The notes under the pieces were generated by a model. The model searched no databases and had not been told where the DNA came from. It saw only the letters and a list, made by a program, of their open reading frames with translations. Positions 33,976 through 48,130 of a stretch of DNA of 64,000 bases are shown piece by piece (the stretch's first letter is position 1; every line of letters starts with the position of its first letter). Made by a program: the position numbers and the translations under genes. This stretch comes from Temnopleurus reevesii (lineage: Eukaryota > Echinodermata > Echinoidea > Temnopleuroida > Temnopleuridae): contig BQKZ01000267.1 of NCBI GenBank assembly GCA_036244855.1, forward strand, positions 82,845 to 146,844, read 5' to 3'.

Positions 33976-36900
33976 ATGCATGCAGTATCACACTATTTAT
34001 CCTTCTCTAGATTCTTTCAACTTGTCTACCTGTATCAACAATCGATAAGTTGTGCCTGACCAACTCTGACTACCCCTTTTCAATTTTCTACTTTACTTGT
34101 CTACTTCTTTCTGAGTACACTTTGAGCCTCTGTGTATCCATAAATGATCAGGTATGAATGGAGGGTGTTCCATGTGGATGGGAAAAGGCCCCTATGTCTT
34201 GGTCGAGACCCATGACTGCTCATGTGTTGGTCCATGATTGTGCAGTCACAAAAGGCACCTCACAATGCCCTATGCACTGATCAAACACGATCTGTATATG
34301 AAGCATGCAGTGTATAATCTGATAATTCTTGGCTTGTTCAATCATATATACAGTCCATTGGGACCCACTTTTCACCCAATTCAAATTTTTTTATGCATTG
34401 CCATTCATGCAGTAGCTCACCTTCATTTTATTCTTTTTTTCCACCATTATTTCTAGTTAAAAAAGCTTCTATTGTCATTGATTCTTTCTTTTGTGAACTT
34501 TTTCTATACACGGCTATATGATACAGGATCTCTCTGTCTATTGCAAGTTAGGGTAAGGAAAGAACTTCTTTGAGCCATAAAGTAGATTGTCTCCAGTAGT
34601 TAGTGTACTATGAAGTGAAATTTTGTGATTCACATTTGTTCCTCCTTTGTCTGCAATAATGAGAAGCATTGGTACAAACTTGAATTTGAATATGCATAGT
34701 GCCTGCAAAGGCCGTTCTCCTGTTGACACTGCATTTTGTTAAGTCCAATTAGCTCAATTTGTACATGGACCATGCAGTTCAATTAATTGCTTGGTAAACA
34801 TTTCTAGAATGAATTAAATTTAATCAATGCTCAGATTAAAAAAAAAATTACAGACCAACATCTGCCAAACTGTATTTCTGATATTATCTTTTATATAGAT
34901 AGTAATTAGTGGCATTTCCTTTAAAAAAACATTACTATAGTATTCATATGAGGGTATGAATGTAGAATGGTATACGGGTTGAGTATGTTATGCATAGTGC
35001 AAACCTGCTTTCTTTGACCAGGGTCCTAGGTATGTGGAGTACTATTGTTAAGCTTTTGTTCATATAGCCTACAGGTGCGTTGCATTCCACAACACTGCTT
35101 TTTTTCCTATCTTGTCTCCTCAAAAGACATTGGAAAAGTGTGTCCTTGTCGAGTTTCTCTCACCCTGTGTTCAGACGTGAGTCAGTTTACACTGAAACTC
35201 AATAAAGAAATGATGTATGAAGAAGTATTGTACCACTGGGTGACTGTTCAGATATATTTTTGGACCGAGCTGGGTTGAAGTTGTATATGTTTACAAATTC
35301 CTGCAATTTGTTAGTCAACGTTGATGCATATTTCCATTGCATAGCTAGAATGTTCTTGTATAGCCATGAGGTTCTAGTAGGATTTCTAGCGTTTGAACAC
35401 GCCGTCTTTCTTCCCTTTTGATCCAATTCTTTGCATGGTAGTGTTTTGATGAGCTGGGTAAAAATATGGACCAATGCAATGACAAATGGCTGTGATGTAC
35501 TATTAGTTGTCATATGTATGTCATCTTCATGCTATGTGCGTATGTTGTTTACTGCTATATATGCAGGCTACACGTAGGGTGTTATTTCATGGTTGGTTTA
35601 TTGGTAAGGAAAACTGTAATCATAGATAATGGAAAGTTCTGTTTACCCAAAGGATGAAAGTTATATGAACCCTTGTGTATCGATTTTTGGATTAGAAATG
35701 TTTTTATTTGTGTGATTTACTGTAGCCCAGTATTACTGAACATTAAAATATATATATTTTTCATGATACATTAGCTTTGGCTTTTGAGAGATATTATGAA
35801 TCATGGATTGCTAAATTGTCTAGAATGTTGATGTGTATATTAATTAAAATATGCAAATCAGTGTTTGCATCCAAGTTGAACAAGTGGTAATTGATGTTCC
35901 CATTTCTGTCATGATTACAAGTTTGATTCAGAAGTTTGTTTATTTCCATCATGATTTAAATGATTCATATTCTGAAACCAATGGGACTTCTGCTTAATGA
36001 TTATGATTTGAATATAACTTTCAAAATTCAAAACTTGTATGTTATGAATTTGTCTTGATCATGTTTAGGTATTTTAAATGTTATTGTGACACAGAGTATC
36101 TTAAATGTGTTTTAAACTTGTACATGTTTATTTTACTTGAATGAGTTAAAGATATTTGTAGATGAAATTTAATTGTTCGCCAAGCAATTAAGCGTAATGT
36201 CCGTCACACCCAAACCTTGTTGTCCGGTCATTGATAACCTCGTCAATATTTTTTTGGACCACGGAAGTCCGCTAATTCCTCAGGAAACTGGGTGATTTAA
36301 TAGGTTCCTTGGTTTGACAGGGGAGTGGGCAGCCTGTGGACAGTCCTTGGGCTGTTTCCACTCATTCTATTATTTTTTTGGTTGCTCTAAAATGTAAAAC
36401 ATCATATTGGTACAGTTATAGAAAAATTAAGGTTAATTTCAATAAAAGTAGAAAAATGCAGAAATCCATGAAATTTAGAATAACAGTCATGAGGATATCA
36501 ATGAAATTTCCAGATTGTTATGTGAGAATTTAGTGTAGTCTAATATATGTAATCAAAGTGGTTATTGCAAAAGTTGAATGTCATTGTACATGATTTTGAC
36601 ATTCCTTTTGCTCATTTTTTTTAAAACCCAACAATCTACCAAATTATGCCAGTATTTTGGCAACTTACTAGGATATCAAATTATATGTTTAACTTGACAC
36701 TAGGGTGCATTTTAACCATTTATACACTTGTAGAATGATATTTTATTGAAAATGCTATGAATATTAATGATATGGATTCCTTTGGACTTTTGTGGGAACA
36801 GATCTGTGTTAACATTTTGTGTTATGAAGTTACTTCTCACTAATCTATTGGTCACTTATCAGATAGGACATTATTAAAAAGATTAAATGGAAATTCCTTT

Positions 36901-39900
36901 TCGGAAAGATAAATCACTATTATATTGTTCCCATAGACAAGAAAAAGAAGGTCTTCTTTGCTATATTCAGTCTTAATTTGCCTACAGCAGTCAAAATTAT
37001 TTAATGGCTTTTGTTTTTGTCTTTGGAAAGTAATAAAACATAAATCTAATGGCTTGCAGTCTTATCTCATATCATTAGATTTGGGAAGTAAACTTCCTAA
37101 AGTGGTCTGTTACATTTATGTGAGGTTAGTAAGGTTAATTTCACCTAATTTTCACCTTATAGTAGTGATGGAAAAACAGTGAATACACATTTTTATATTT
37201 TTCTTGGAGATTATTACCAGTATAATTTATTCCCTTTTACAAATGTAGAATTTGTGTGTTTTCCTGTCGAAGAAGGAATTGAATACTGTATTTTAATGCA
37301 ATTCATCATATCTTCGGCCTATTTCAAATCAAGTTTCATTGAACTTTTCATAGCTACTAAATAGAATGACTGAATAAAAAAAAAACTCTTTAAGATGAGT
37401 TCATTGTCATTGCTAGGAAGATACAATATAAATACTAAATTCTGATATGAATGTACAAGTTGTCAGTTCTGACATTCAATATGATTTGATAAAAAATCAT
37501 TAAAATTTATTTCAAATACTTAACTTTTCAGATATCCAATATTTTGTAATTTATAGTCGCATTTTTCTTTCTATCATCTTCTTTCCAAGTTTAGATTTTG
37601 TACAATCTGTCATCCATACAACTCTGATTGCCTCCCATTCTCTGTACAATTAACTTTATCTGGGTCACTAGATTTGATTCTGTACACGTAGCATCATTAG
37701 ATGAAGCTCATCAGTTACGAGGGGTATTTGAACAGAGCTAGTATTCAGAAACACAAATGAATAAATCTAGAATATAAATGGATTTTTACAATTGAATTGA
37801 ATTGTGGTTGGGTTGTCTGTTTCTCAGTATTGTGCAGTACTGAGGTTGTGTATGTTCAATTGTTCAATTGATTATCCAGAAAAAGGGGATATGTTGGAGT
37901 GGACAGGGTCTAGATAATAATTATAAGAATACAGCTTTTGGCATTCAAATTTCAGTGAAAATCAAACGATCCTAGACTAGAACAAAATTTTCAATAGTTC
38001 CATTTGTTTGTTTTAGCTATCCTTCATGTGCCAGGCGATTAGTTAAGTGTACTCTTATACGTAAAGTAATAGGTGTAAGTATGACTAAGATAATTAGGAG
38101 GAAATGACATCTTGGTGACAGCAAATACACTGTATGTTCCTTGGAAAGACAAAAATTAAAGGACGTAAGCTTCTGAAATAGGTTAAAATGTAAGCTTTTT
38201 CGTTGTATTTAGTTTTTAGTTTCTAGTCTTGAGTGGAACATTTTTTGTAGTTAAAGGACCGAGTGTGAGGAGGGGGCAGTTTTTTCCACAATATTCTGCC
38301 ATATTCTTGTTTCAGAGTGTTCCCTGGGGAAAATATATCTGCTGCGTCTTCCCCAACTTCAGTTCTATTTGGAGCACTGTTTCTATAGGATTCTATCTAC
38401 CTTTCATTAGAAAACCGATCACCAAAATGATGGGTCCAATCTACTTCGATATTCATATTATTTTCAAAGTTTGATATTTCCTGCATTGGCCTACATCACA
38501 GCCTTTGAATGCAAACTCATTTCATTTCACCTACATCAACGCCTTTCTGACTTGCACCAAATGGTATTTAATATTGTAGGATGAGACATACTGGTAGGTT
38601 GTAAAAGGGAAGTTGAAATGATCATGTGAATATGTGATTCTTTCTGAATGGAGTTTGCTGGCTCCTCTCCAATGACTATATTTTGCATTCCTGCGAGGTT
38701 GAAGAACTTTCTCACTGACAGTGTTTGTAGGATTGCTCCTTGTACTTCTCAAATGAGACGTTTTCTCAAACATATATGAATTTCATGAAAATGAATATTA
38801 GAAATGTCTAGATACATGACATGATATAATTTGGAATTTGGATATTTAGGTATTATGTTCCTTGTTTCCATATATTCAAAAGTTGATGTAATATACTGTT
38901 TAAAGGTACTTTTCAATACAGTATTCTTAAACCTTGACTGATTAAAAGTTGTTCAAAGATTGGTAACAGATGAATTAGTTTTGGAGTCAGGATTGCTGGA
39001 AGTACAATATTGAGAATATGGTTTTTATTCTATTTGTTTTGATTATTTATTTGTTCATTATATTTTCCTCCTTTTTTTAGGGTGGGGGGGGGGTATTTTC
39101 TGCACCATGAAATGTGAATGTTCAAGCATAACTGTCGTTTGGTCTCGGCAGAGTCAGACGGCCTGTTGCTACATGTAGAAATCGATAAAGTATTCCAATC
39201 ATGATGGCAGTAGTAACGTTCCCTTGGTCATGAAGTGATATATCCGTTTTGGATGAGATTAAACAATAGTCCTTACTCATCAATCCAAATCATTGATTGA
39301 CATCTTCAATCCACACCCTCCATTCAATACTAATTCATTAACGTAGCCAAAGACAGACGATAGGTTAGTTTCCAGGTTATTTTTAGTTGCAAATGTTTTA
39401 AATATTAATCCCATTGAAAGCTATCATGTTGATTCTTCCTGCAGTGCTATGTAATTCTGCTGGATCATTAATGTGCAGATTAATTAAGCATGTTTTATTA
39501 ATCAATTGTTCTGTCTACTCATTAAAGGTTAAGCATGCAGTCTGTCATTAATTTTGATTGATATTAGCCTCTTTGAATGCCTTACTGCATGAGATGCAAG
39601 AAGCCTCCCCATAAAATCCTGTATATTTGATTTGATATCACCAAACCTATTCTTAGAAAAAAGTGAAATGAAGCTGTATACTTTGTTTAATTGCCAAGTA
39701 TAGGATATGGTTGTCTGATTAATTGTGATTGTGGTTACCTGTCCACGTTTTTTAAGTGCATGTCGCAGGAGACAGTCACACATCCTCATGAAATCTAAGC
39801 ATCTGGTTCCGTCCTTAATATATATCCTTGTCTCATCAAGCCCCTTCCAGTTAATGAATTAATAGACCATCTTGGGACCCATCGCTCTTAATTCATGCAT

Positions 39901-42033
39901 CCTACATTTTAATGCTATGGCGTAAAGCCAGGGGCGGGGTAGCGAAGGTATGCAAAAGGAATAATTGAGATTAAAGAGTCTGAGAGTCTGGGTTTATAGT
40001 TCTACAATCATTTCCTGTCTATTTCTATGCTGCCTGTGAAGAATATTGATATATGAGTGTTAAAGAATGTAGTTCACATTTATGCTCAAGCAGACAGTTT
40101 TCAAAGAATAAAAGGATACAAAATAAGTAGAGATTACATGCAGAACATTCATTTTTATTTTCATGTTTTGCTTTTAGTGTTGTGGAGGAAGGTAAAGTTT
40201 GACACAAACATGAGAGGACAGTGGGTCAAATGATATCATTTTTAAATTAGTAGTTATGAAATAATGTTTATATGTAGGACTATATATAGTATAAGTTACT
40301 AAATATGGTGACAGTCAATTATTAAATTCTTAGTTTAGCGTTAGAATTTAGCCCCCATTCAAAGAAGAAATTGTACAAATCAGACATTTGTCTCATTTAT
40401 CTTTAATCATCAATTAACATTGAGAGGTACCGGTAATACTTCCCACCTATGGATCAACGCTAACTTTTAACAAGTTCATTAAAAAAGAGTCGCAACAACC
40501 CTTTAAACACCAATAACTTGGGGTAACACCGGTAAACTCTTATGCAATGAACGCCATGTCTAATTAAGCTTAGAGGAGAAGGAGGGAAAGGAGGATATTT
40601 CGAGAGTTGATATGTCATGCTGTGTTGAGGATGTTATTAATTTGAGCGATGTAGATCCAAGGATTGTGAGGTTAATTATTGTCCTATTCAGTGCGGAAGT
40701 ATCAAATACAGCTACTCAGCTGGAGGGAAAGAGATGAAAGATGTCTCAAGGAAACGTGAAATGGATATGAATTCAAGAATATAAATAACTGTCGGCCTCT
40801 TAAAAAAACTTTTCGTTCACTCGTGATTCTGTGCCCCCTCTTGAATCGTTCATTTGAATGATGAACCAAAATGTTTTGATTCTATGAAAAGGTTGAATGA
40901 AATATTTCCAATTGCATTATTTTCAAATATCTTAACTAAGGGGTAATTGCACACAGGTCAAAATGATCTGCAAGACCAGGTTCTTGGACGCTGTTTTTCT
41001 ATAAAAATCATTGTACAAATAAGAATGTATGTTTCATAAACTTGCAATTGATTTACAAATTACAATTGATCAAAGTTTTCTTGCAATGACTATTTCAAGA
41101 CTATAAGTGTAAAGTGTAAATATATTCACATATTAAGCAACACCCTAAAAATTGGTGTGATTTAATTAACATTTTTGGTTTACATATTTGAGCCTTGATA
41201 AAGTGGACATCGCATTTCTGACAGGTACTTGATTGATGAACAAAACTAGAACTTGATTGTTTTGATGTTTATTACTTTGGAAGGATTTTGCAATGTTACT
41301 GTCTTACCCAAAGCCACAAATCTTATTAAATATGACCACACACATTAATGAGATGTCATTGAATCAACAGCCTGCATCATTGGATTTGTTAACATTAACA
41401 TTTGCAACCTAGATACTGGAATAAGAACAAATTGACTATGATAGATGTAGGTTGATGAAAACTGCTGTGTACTTGTTGCATTTTATTTCTCTTGAAAATA
41501 TGGAATATGGTGCTGATTTGTGGTTGACAACTGTCACATGAACTTATCAAACGATTTCAGGACATTTCTTGGTTTTAGATCATGTCTGCCAAGGCCTTAC
41601 CAGTTTTCATTTTTATCTGGAAATCGGACATGGATTGTGCTATATTTGCTGTAGTTTTAATGAAAAAAAATGATGAAGGTTATCATGCCTTTATTGAAAA
41701 GTTATAGGATGAATTTAAACTGAACACACATATATTTTTGATTATCAACCCCTTAACTACTGAATTATATAATTCTTATCTACTTTGTGCAGGGACTACC
41801 CAGTTCCAGGATTCCATGGATTAATGGCACAATAATAATCCTTTTTTAGTGCTACATAACAGCTAATATTCAATGATTTACCAGCCATCTTTGTTGATTG
41901 ACTGAAGAATCTCCATCTAAACTTCCTCCTGTGCAGAAAAATGGAAACAAACGATTTCTGTCTTCTGTAGATATGAACAGATTTTGGTATTTCTTTACTT
42001 CCAATGACAATGATGTTTTATAATCAATGACCA
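33976..42033 (+). other. probable intron sequence
   Basis: Eight kilobases of AT-rich unique DNA without recognisable genes. ORFs are 60-104 codons, mostly on AT-rich words, without splice context. A G run lies near 39,084-39,094. A less AT-rich segment at 36,190-36,350 contains CCGTCACACCC and GGACCACGGAAGTCCG. Confidence 0.4.
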
Positions 42034-42067
42034 GATCCTAAACATACCCCGATCCTAAACATACCCC
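42034..42067. repeat. 17-bp tandem duplication
   Basis: GATCCTAAACATACCCC occurs twice in immediate succession (42,034-42,050 and 42,051-42,067). Confidence 0.95.
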
Positions 42068-42834
42068 ATATGCCCTGTGACCTTGGATCAGCTTTTATTT
42101 GGTACATACATCATGTGTCATTGGAAATGCATGGACTCCAAAGCAAAGTACATGTAGTTGAAAATTAGCAGATGGTAGTCAGCTATAGGAGCCAACTATT
42201 GTTCAAATCAAATTTTAATATTTTCTAGTTTGGTTTGCGTGAATTTCAGTTAAATCTGACTGTAAATTAGTAAGATAATGACTAGTTTATCAGTTGGCTC
42301 CCAGCGGACTCATGAGCTAGTCATTTTATTACTAGTCTGTTTTAAAAGCGTGTAAATGAAACATTTGCAATAAATGGTTAAAAGTAAATGTGCCATAATA
42401 TTGAAAATGATTCTGATGGAATTTAGAAATGAGAGAATAATGAAAGTGAAGAGTAAAAATATTGTCAATAAGGCCCATCTAATATCAATCTGGTAAAACA
42501 TTGTGTTTAATGAGGAAATCTAGGAAATGTAAATGGCAATTGAAATATTACATTTGACCAGTTTTTAATTTTTCATTAAGCTTTTCCTATCCTAATCAGT
42601 CTTGGTTCATCATAGACAATACTGGATTGCTTCCAACCATTTCCACCTAACTTGAATATCTCTAACCAGATTCAAGGTTGTGTTTAACCAGAATTGACCT
42701 GAACTCAAATGCATTGATCATGCTACTCGTATTTCAATAAAGTATATAACTTATGCTTAATAGTTTTCATGTTGGTTATACTTGACCAATAGGCCTGCGC
42801 ACTGTATTTTTTTTTGTTGACGAACATAGTTAAA

Positions 42835-42942
42835 TGGTATTCCTTAAACCGGTTAGTCACAATTATACTACAATACTTGGAATTTGGTTTGCATACATTA
42901 CTTTTTGCTATATCAGACAAGCCTTGGACAAGCTTTGGGGTT
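42835..42942 (+). mobile_element. dispersed repeat, copy 1
   Basis: About 108 bp aligned with 50,266-50,372 in the same orientation, sharing TGGTATTCC, ACCGGTT, ACTACAATA, TTGGAAT, TTTGCATACATTACTT, TTGCTAT and CAAGC-TT. Similarity is about 75-80% by eye and fades on both sides. It is an unnamed interspersed family without visible coding capacity. Confidence 0.65.
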
Positions 42943-43945
42943 GTGTACTTTGTACATAGTAGGCATAACATTCGCACTCGTAAATGCTCTATTAAATGTG
43001 CTCAGAGACAACCCTCCCCTTGCTTGCATTATCATAGATCATTTTAATGCATGAATGATAATCTCTTCAAATATGGTTTATTATGATGTGAGAAAGGAGG
43101 TAGAGTTCAGGCAAATAATGGAATTATGAAATGGATGGCGTTCACATTATAATGTGTGCAATCTTCTTGGAGCTGATCCAAAAATCACCAAAGATTACAA
43201 GTACAAATTGGACTTTACTTCTGCGACTCTTCATGATTTGATGATTTGAATTACAGTTTTGTATCTGTCAGAATGGTGTGACATGTAGTTGAGATTTTAG
43301 TGGTTGGTTTCTTTTTTAATATCTGTAGTTTATGTCATGTCATGAACATTGTTAGCAGGCGAGTGTCTTCATTTATAATCTGGCCTCTCCTCTTCAATGA
43401 CACATCTGACAGTTAGGGGTAAACTCAAAGGAAAAGAATGTCCTTCATTTAACATGCACCATTTTCAGTAAAGTTTGTAACAAATAAGAAAAAGAAGTAA
43501 GGTAAACCAATGTTTTCTGAGGATATAGTTATCAAGGCTTGCTTTGTTTTCTATCATATTTGGTCAGTAATACCTATTTGATATCAGCGCATTCAGAAAT
43601 GCTTAGGTGACTTTAGAAGTCTAATGAACATCCAAATAAAGTTTGTGTACTATTGATAATAATTCTAATGTAACTTTGTGTAGGAAGTACCTGGTTTTGA
43701 TAGGTAATGTGTTGATATGTAGCTGAGTGTTAAGATCAAGGAATAGGAATATTGGAAGTGTCCATGCTGATATCAGTAATCAACTAATATCCCTGATTAC
43801 ATTGAAGTGTGTGTCATCATGACATTATGTCTCTGATATAGGCGCTGCACTTCTGAACTTTAATTCTTCTTCAACCAGGGAGCGCGCTGATCAAAAAAGA
43901 TAATATTTACCTAGCCTTGCAGATAGCCCTGTCACTCTTCTTCAT

Positions 43946-44043
43946 GGTCCTAGGTGTTTGATGACCAAGTGCCGGTTCCAGGCACGCAGGACAATGAAAG
44001 ACCTAGGACCAGACTTGATGTACTTCTTGGAAGACCAGGTCTT
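43946..44043. repeat. inverted-repeat hairpin plus short palindrome
   Basis: A perfect 10-bp stem, GGTCCTAGGT (43,946-43,955) with ACCTAGGACC (44,001-44,010). A 5-bp inner stem GTGCC/GGCAC (43,969-43,973 with 43,981-43,985) lies within the loop. A 13-bp palindrome AAGACCAGGTCTT follows at 44,031-44,043. A 79-codon plus-strand ORF from 43,954 is not convincing. Confidence 0.6.
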
Positions 44044-46817
44044 GTGTGCTTGCATAAGCTCTTTAACGTGAGCAAGACGTTCTTCAATTTGTTTAATATT
44101 GTACAAAAACCACGTCTGATTGAGCTAGAGTTGCTCTTAACTTTGGTATGGTTGAACTTCCTTCTTTTTTTTGTTATTATACATATATGTTGATAAATTG
44201 ATGAATAAAAAACACAAGAGTTGCCAAAATTTCAAATGAAATGTCTTATTAAATATACAGTATTAGGTCCAGATGGTAGTTTTTCTTTTACCTAGCATAA
44301 TTCTGAATACTGTACTTGAATTTTTTTTGCCAGGACAAAATGAGCATTATAAGGCTCAAATGACCCACGAGGTTCACTCCTGAATAAGGAAAGTTTATAT
44401 TAATCATGAAGCTCAAACAGCTTAAAAAGTTGTGTACTCAATCATAGGGGCTTGAACCATGATAAACTTTACGCATCGTTCCTACAAAGTTTTATATGCA
44501 TGCGTGAGGTCTAGATCAGTGGGGAAGATTCTTCGGCTAGACCAGTGGTACATGGTTTGGGCTGTATAATATGGGATAAGACTTAGAATGAGGATACATC
44601 AAACCAGTACAGGAACTTAGAAAACTCATAGATCTTGTCTTCATTCATGTAATTCCGGTGTCTATCTCTTTCTCCTCATGTAGTACGTTTGATGATAATC
44701 TATTCCTATGCATCAGGAGTAGTTTGTTTTCTCTTTAGTATTATCTGAACCGTGGATTCCTTTGGAAATCCGCATATGTAAACGGTGTTTTAGCGCGTGC
44801 TCTTTCGTGTGAGATGAGACACAACGTGGACCAAGAAAGAAACCCTGCTGGTAGGGGGTAGAGGGCGTTGTAAACGGGCTCTAGCCCAGACCGCATGGCC
44901 ACCACCTACCAAGGTTCGGACCTAGGTAGATTTGAGGTAGGCAATTCATGTGTAACAGAAGCCTAGGTTTACTTGATAGACTTTCTGTCACCAAAAGTAG
45001 ATCAAATGATGCTTCATTCACTGTTCGGCAAAGCTCTTGTCTTCGCACCTCAGATTCCTTCAAGTACTATTCAGGTTCGTCTAAATAATGTGATTCTGTG
45101 CTGAGCTGATGTGCTTGGCTCTGGGTGAAACAGTCTGCATTTTGACATGCTCAGTGGGAATACACCCTGTGCTATGCTATACTGTATGTTGAACAGCATT
45201 CATACAGAGACTCCCAGTGGGAACGCACCCTATGAATGGTAAGTCCCTGGAAATCAAACACAGCCGTTCATTTTATCTGAGCAAAGTTTGTATAGGGCAG
45301 CAGCGAGGCAGCCCAAAATGTGGGCTCGTACAAGGATAAAAGGAAGGGGGGGGGGCTAAAACTGCTCAAAAAGAAAGGGTTTTTCAACAAATGGAATAGT
45401 AGGTCAAGAGACAGTAAAGCATCTTTATCTAAGGATTTGGATAGGTGCACTAGAGATCTCTCAAACATCTTCTTAAGGGAATAAATCCATGTCAATTGTT
45501 CCCTTGGATGAGTGTGCAGTTGTGGCTCTCATAATGAACTATGTTAGGTCGTTCATTCTCCCCCTCTCATGCTGTTGTATTCTTTAGAGCGTTCTTTATG
45601 TGTACGTGTGAAGTACATGGAGTTGGATTCAATGCAGGATTGGGGTTTACATTGGCTGGAGTAGATGAAAGATATCTGCCATGGGAAATGTTTGTGTGCT
45701 CGTAACAGTCTTTCATATTTATTTTTCTTTTTGTTGTATTTATATTGGTCCCTTTGTCTAAAATTCTACCCCACCCTTCCCCTCCATTTCCACCTCGCAA
45801 CCCTCTACTTCACTCTTCCCTTCACCTTCTGTACTCCCTAACACCCCTCTATCTGTTTTAATCCCAGTCTCATGGCGCCCACTATTTCCCTTGGTGGTTT
45901 TCCTCATGTCTTTCCTGATTAAAATGCCGTCCTTCTCAAAACTTCATTGATTCCGCCCGAGTTGATTTCCATTTGTTTTCCATTGAAGATGTAGTTTAAT
46001 ATTAAGAAAATTTTATTGTTAAGATCCAAATGCTTATTTGGTTAATGTACAAAATTCAATAGTCCCATTTCCCCAGGAAGTTTTGTTCATAACTCCAGAT
46101 GAATCAGTAATTTTCTTTAGATTTAGATACCTTGTAACCCTTGTCATAATTACATATTTTTGTGTGAAATACATTATCAGGCTATCTAGATTGACTTAAT
46201 TCTGGATGTAGACCATTTGAATGAATTAGATTTTTTTTTAAGTCACCACTTTTGTTTAAGCAAACAGACCACATTCCATAGATATTTGTACAAGTCTCAA
46301 TTTACTTTTAAAATAAATCACTGTTGTATGACCCATCTTTAATACTTAAAAGAAATGTATCCTAAAGTTGGTCTTAATTAGTTATTTCTATTTTAATAGT
46401 TTTCCTATTCATTCAGCTTTATTGTCAGACTATTATTAAATACTTATTTTGGGTAAGAGTAAGGGTTTTGTTTTGTTTGTATGTAACCATGTGACCCTTT
46501 TGACTTGTTTCTATGGATTTCATTTTTGGAACGTGACTTAACAGCAGGAAAAAGAAGAGCAAATAAAGAAGTTATTCATCGGAGGATAAACGGGCACATT
46601 ATGTAGGCGATTTTCACATTGACAGATGGAAGAGTAGGATAAGTCATCGTTGGATTCTCTGAATAGCTTGATATAGATTCTAATGATACCATCTAAAGTT
46701 TTCTGTTGTTCAGTGACATTTGGCAGTGCATGGTGGGATGAGCCCTCCTCCCCTCGCATTTAATATCACGTCATTTCCTCCCAGTATTGTTAATTAATCA
46801 CCTCCTACATTTTGCAG
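44044..46817 (+). other. probable intron sequence
   Basis: Ordinary AT-rich DNA with a slightly GC-richer part at 44,750-45,060, where a 60-codon minus-strand frame opens at TTG two codons after an in-frame stop. A diverged direct repeat of CAGTGGGAA..CACCCT occurs at 45,152 and 45,215. No exon is supported. Confidence 0.35.
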
Positions 46818-46919
46818 ACAGATTTGCCCAAGGGCGATGGTGCTCATCATCAGCCAAAACTCAAGGTGCTTCCTCTCGTATCGATCCATCAGTCGTATGA
46901 CAAAGAGCTCGGAGAATAG
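46818..46919 (+). CDS. candidate terminal coding exon
   Basis: The acceptor ACCTCCTACATTTTGCAG, with a TTAATTAATC branch-like word just upstream, leads into 33 codons and TAG (46,917-46,919) in phase 0. Codon choice is much more GC-rich at third positions than the surroundings, and the peptide is mixed and charged (TDLPKGDGAHHQPKLKVLP, then SYDKELGE). Phase 0 matches the exit of the 23,676-23,749 candidate. Two other frames are also open for some distance, and no AATAAA is found close downstream, so it is tentative. Confidence 0.3.
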   Translation, partial: TDLPKGDGAHHQPKLKVLPLVSIHQSYDKELGE

Positions 46920-47952
46920 TTCTGTGAAGCAGCATCGTTTGAGGGTCAGAGTGTAATAGCCCTCCCTAGAGGATCTTCCAACCTATTTTTCACAGATTTT
47001 CAATATTTGTAATACCTCTCTAACCATTCACATAATCCCTATTCCAATCTTCAGATCTGTTGTTCCAGTTCTGTCTACTCATTCTCATAATTTCTATCCC
47101 TCCCTCCCTAATCTCATGCACAATCTCTTATTTTTCAAAGTGTATTTTTTTCTCCCACCAGCTGCTCTGAATGATCAAGGAAAAAATAGAGTTAACTATT
47201 CTCCCATGATAGAATTCATATATGCCAATTCTTCTCTATATTTTATTTCTATTTCTCTTTCTCCTTTGTTTTTTTCCCCTCTTTCTTTATTTCCCTGCGG
47301 ATGTAAGACATACAACAAGTTCTTCAATGTACTCCACCCCATCCTGAGAAAAGACCAAAGATCATTCCTGTAAATAGCCTAGTTTTTAATACCTCTGAGA
47401 AATAGGTTGTTTAATCTGTAAAAAATGCTATGAATCACTGTCAAACACCATGTCCTTTATATGCATCTCCTATACTGGTATTCATAATTTGGCGGGCAAT
47501 TCTTACATCATCATTCTTGCTGTTTGATGTTAAAATTCAAGTTGCCAAGCATTTCACGAAAGGGTTTCTCTGGACACAGAACCTATGACAAGGGTTTCCA
47601 TATTTCTTTGTTGATATAAATTCTGTAGTGGTTTTCGCCTCTCGTTAAAATCCAAAGTTCAGTTTGGAATAGCGAATAGTGGTTTCTTCCCTCCGAGGCT
47701 GCACACTTGCACTCCATGTTGACTATCAGGAGGTTCAAAGGTTGCTTTAATTTACTTGTTACAAATATCTACAAGTGCTTTCAAAACTTTGCTTGGGTAA
47801 AATGGGGTCAATCCATCATTTATCCTCCGGATCCCTACAAACACTCAATGACTTACACAAATCAATCTTGGTGTGTTCTAACGATACACCAATCCTGGAG
47901 TGCTCACAAAAGGTCAGGCACTACTACCAACTTCACAAGACGGTACCAGTTA
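46920..47952 (+). other. 3' flank or intron, alternative exon possible
   Basis: A strong acceptor (TTTTTTTCTCCCACCAG, AG at 47,160-47,161) precedes an open frame to TAA at 47,371-47,373 that would be entered in phase 1, directly compatible with exon 1. Its middle is only pyrimidine-rich low complexity, so I give it less weight than 46,818-46,919. Confidence 0.25.
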
Positions 47953-48130
47953 CAGTGGAAACTCTATACAACAAGGTCTGGTCCAAATAAAGCTAGTGAT
48001 ATGGTCAAGATTCTTCCTTGTACCCGCTTTGTATTCTTCAGTCGTTTTGCTGATAACTTTTCTGTGATTGACAATATTTATGGTATATCATTTTATTGCC
48101 AAAAGATCTCAGTACAAAGAGTTTCCACTG
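47953..48130. mobile_element. 178-bp TA-flanked MITE
   Basis: Both ends begin CAGTGGAAACTCT as inverted repeats (13 bp perfect, then weaker). TA precedes the left end (47,951-47,952) and TTA follows the right end. CAGTGGAA-type termini and TA target sites resemble Tc1/mariner-pogo elements, so a deleted, non-autonomous relative is likely. The 143-codon ORF crossing it (47,707-48,138) begins at a TTG and is not treated as a gene. Confidence 0.65.
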
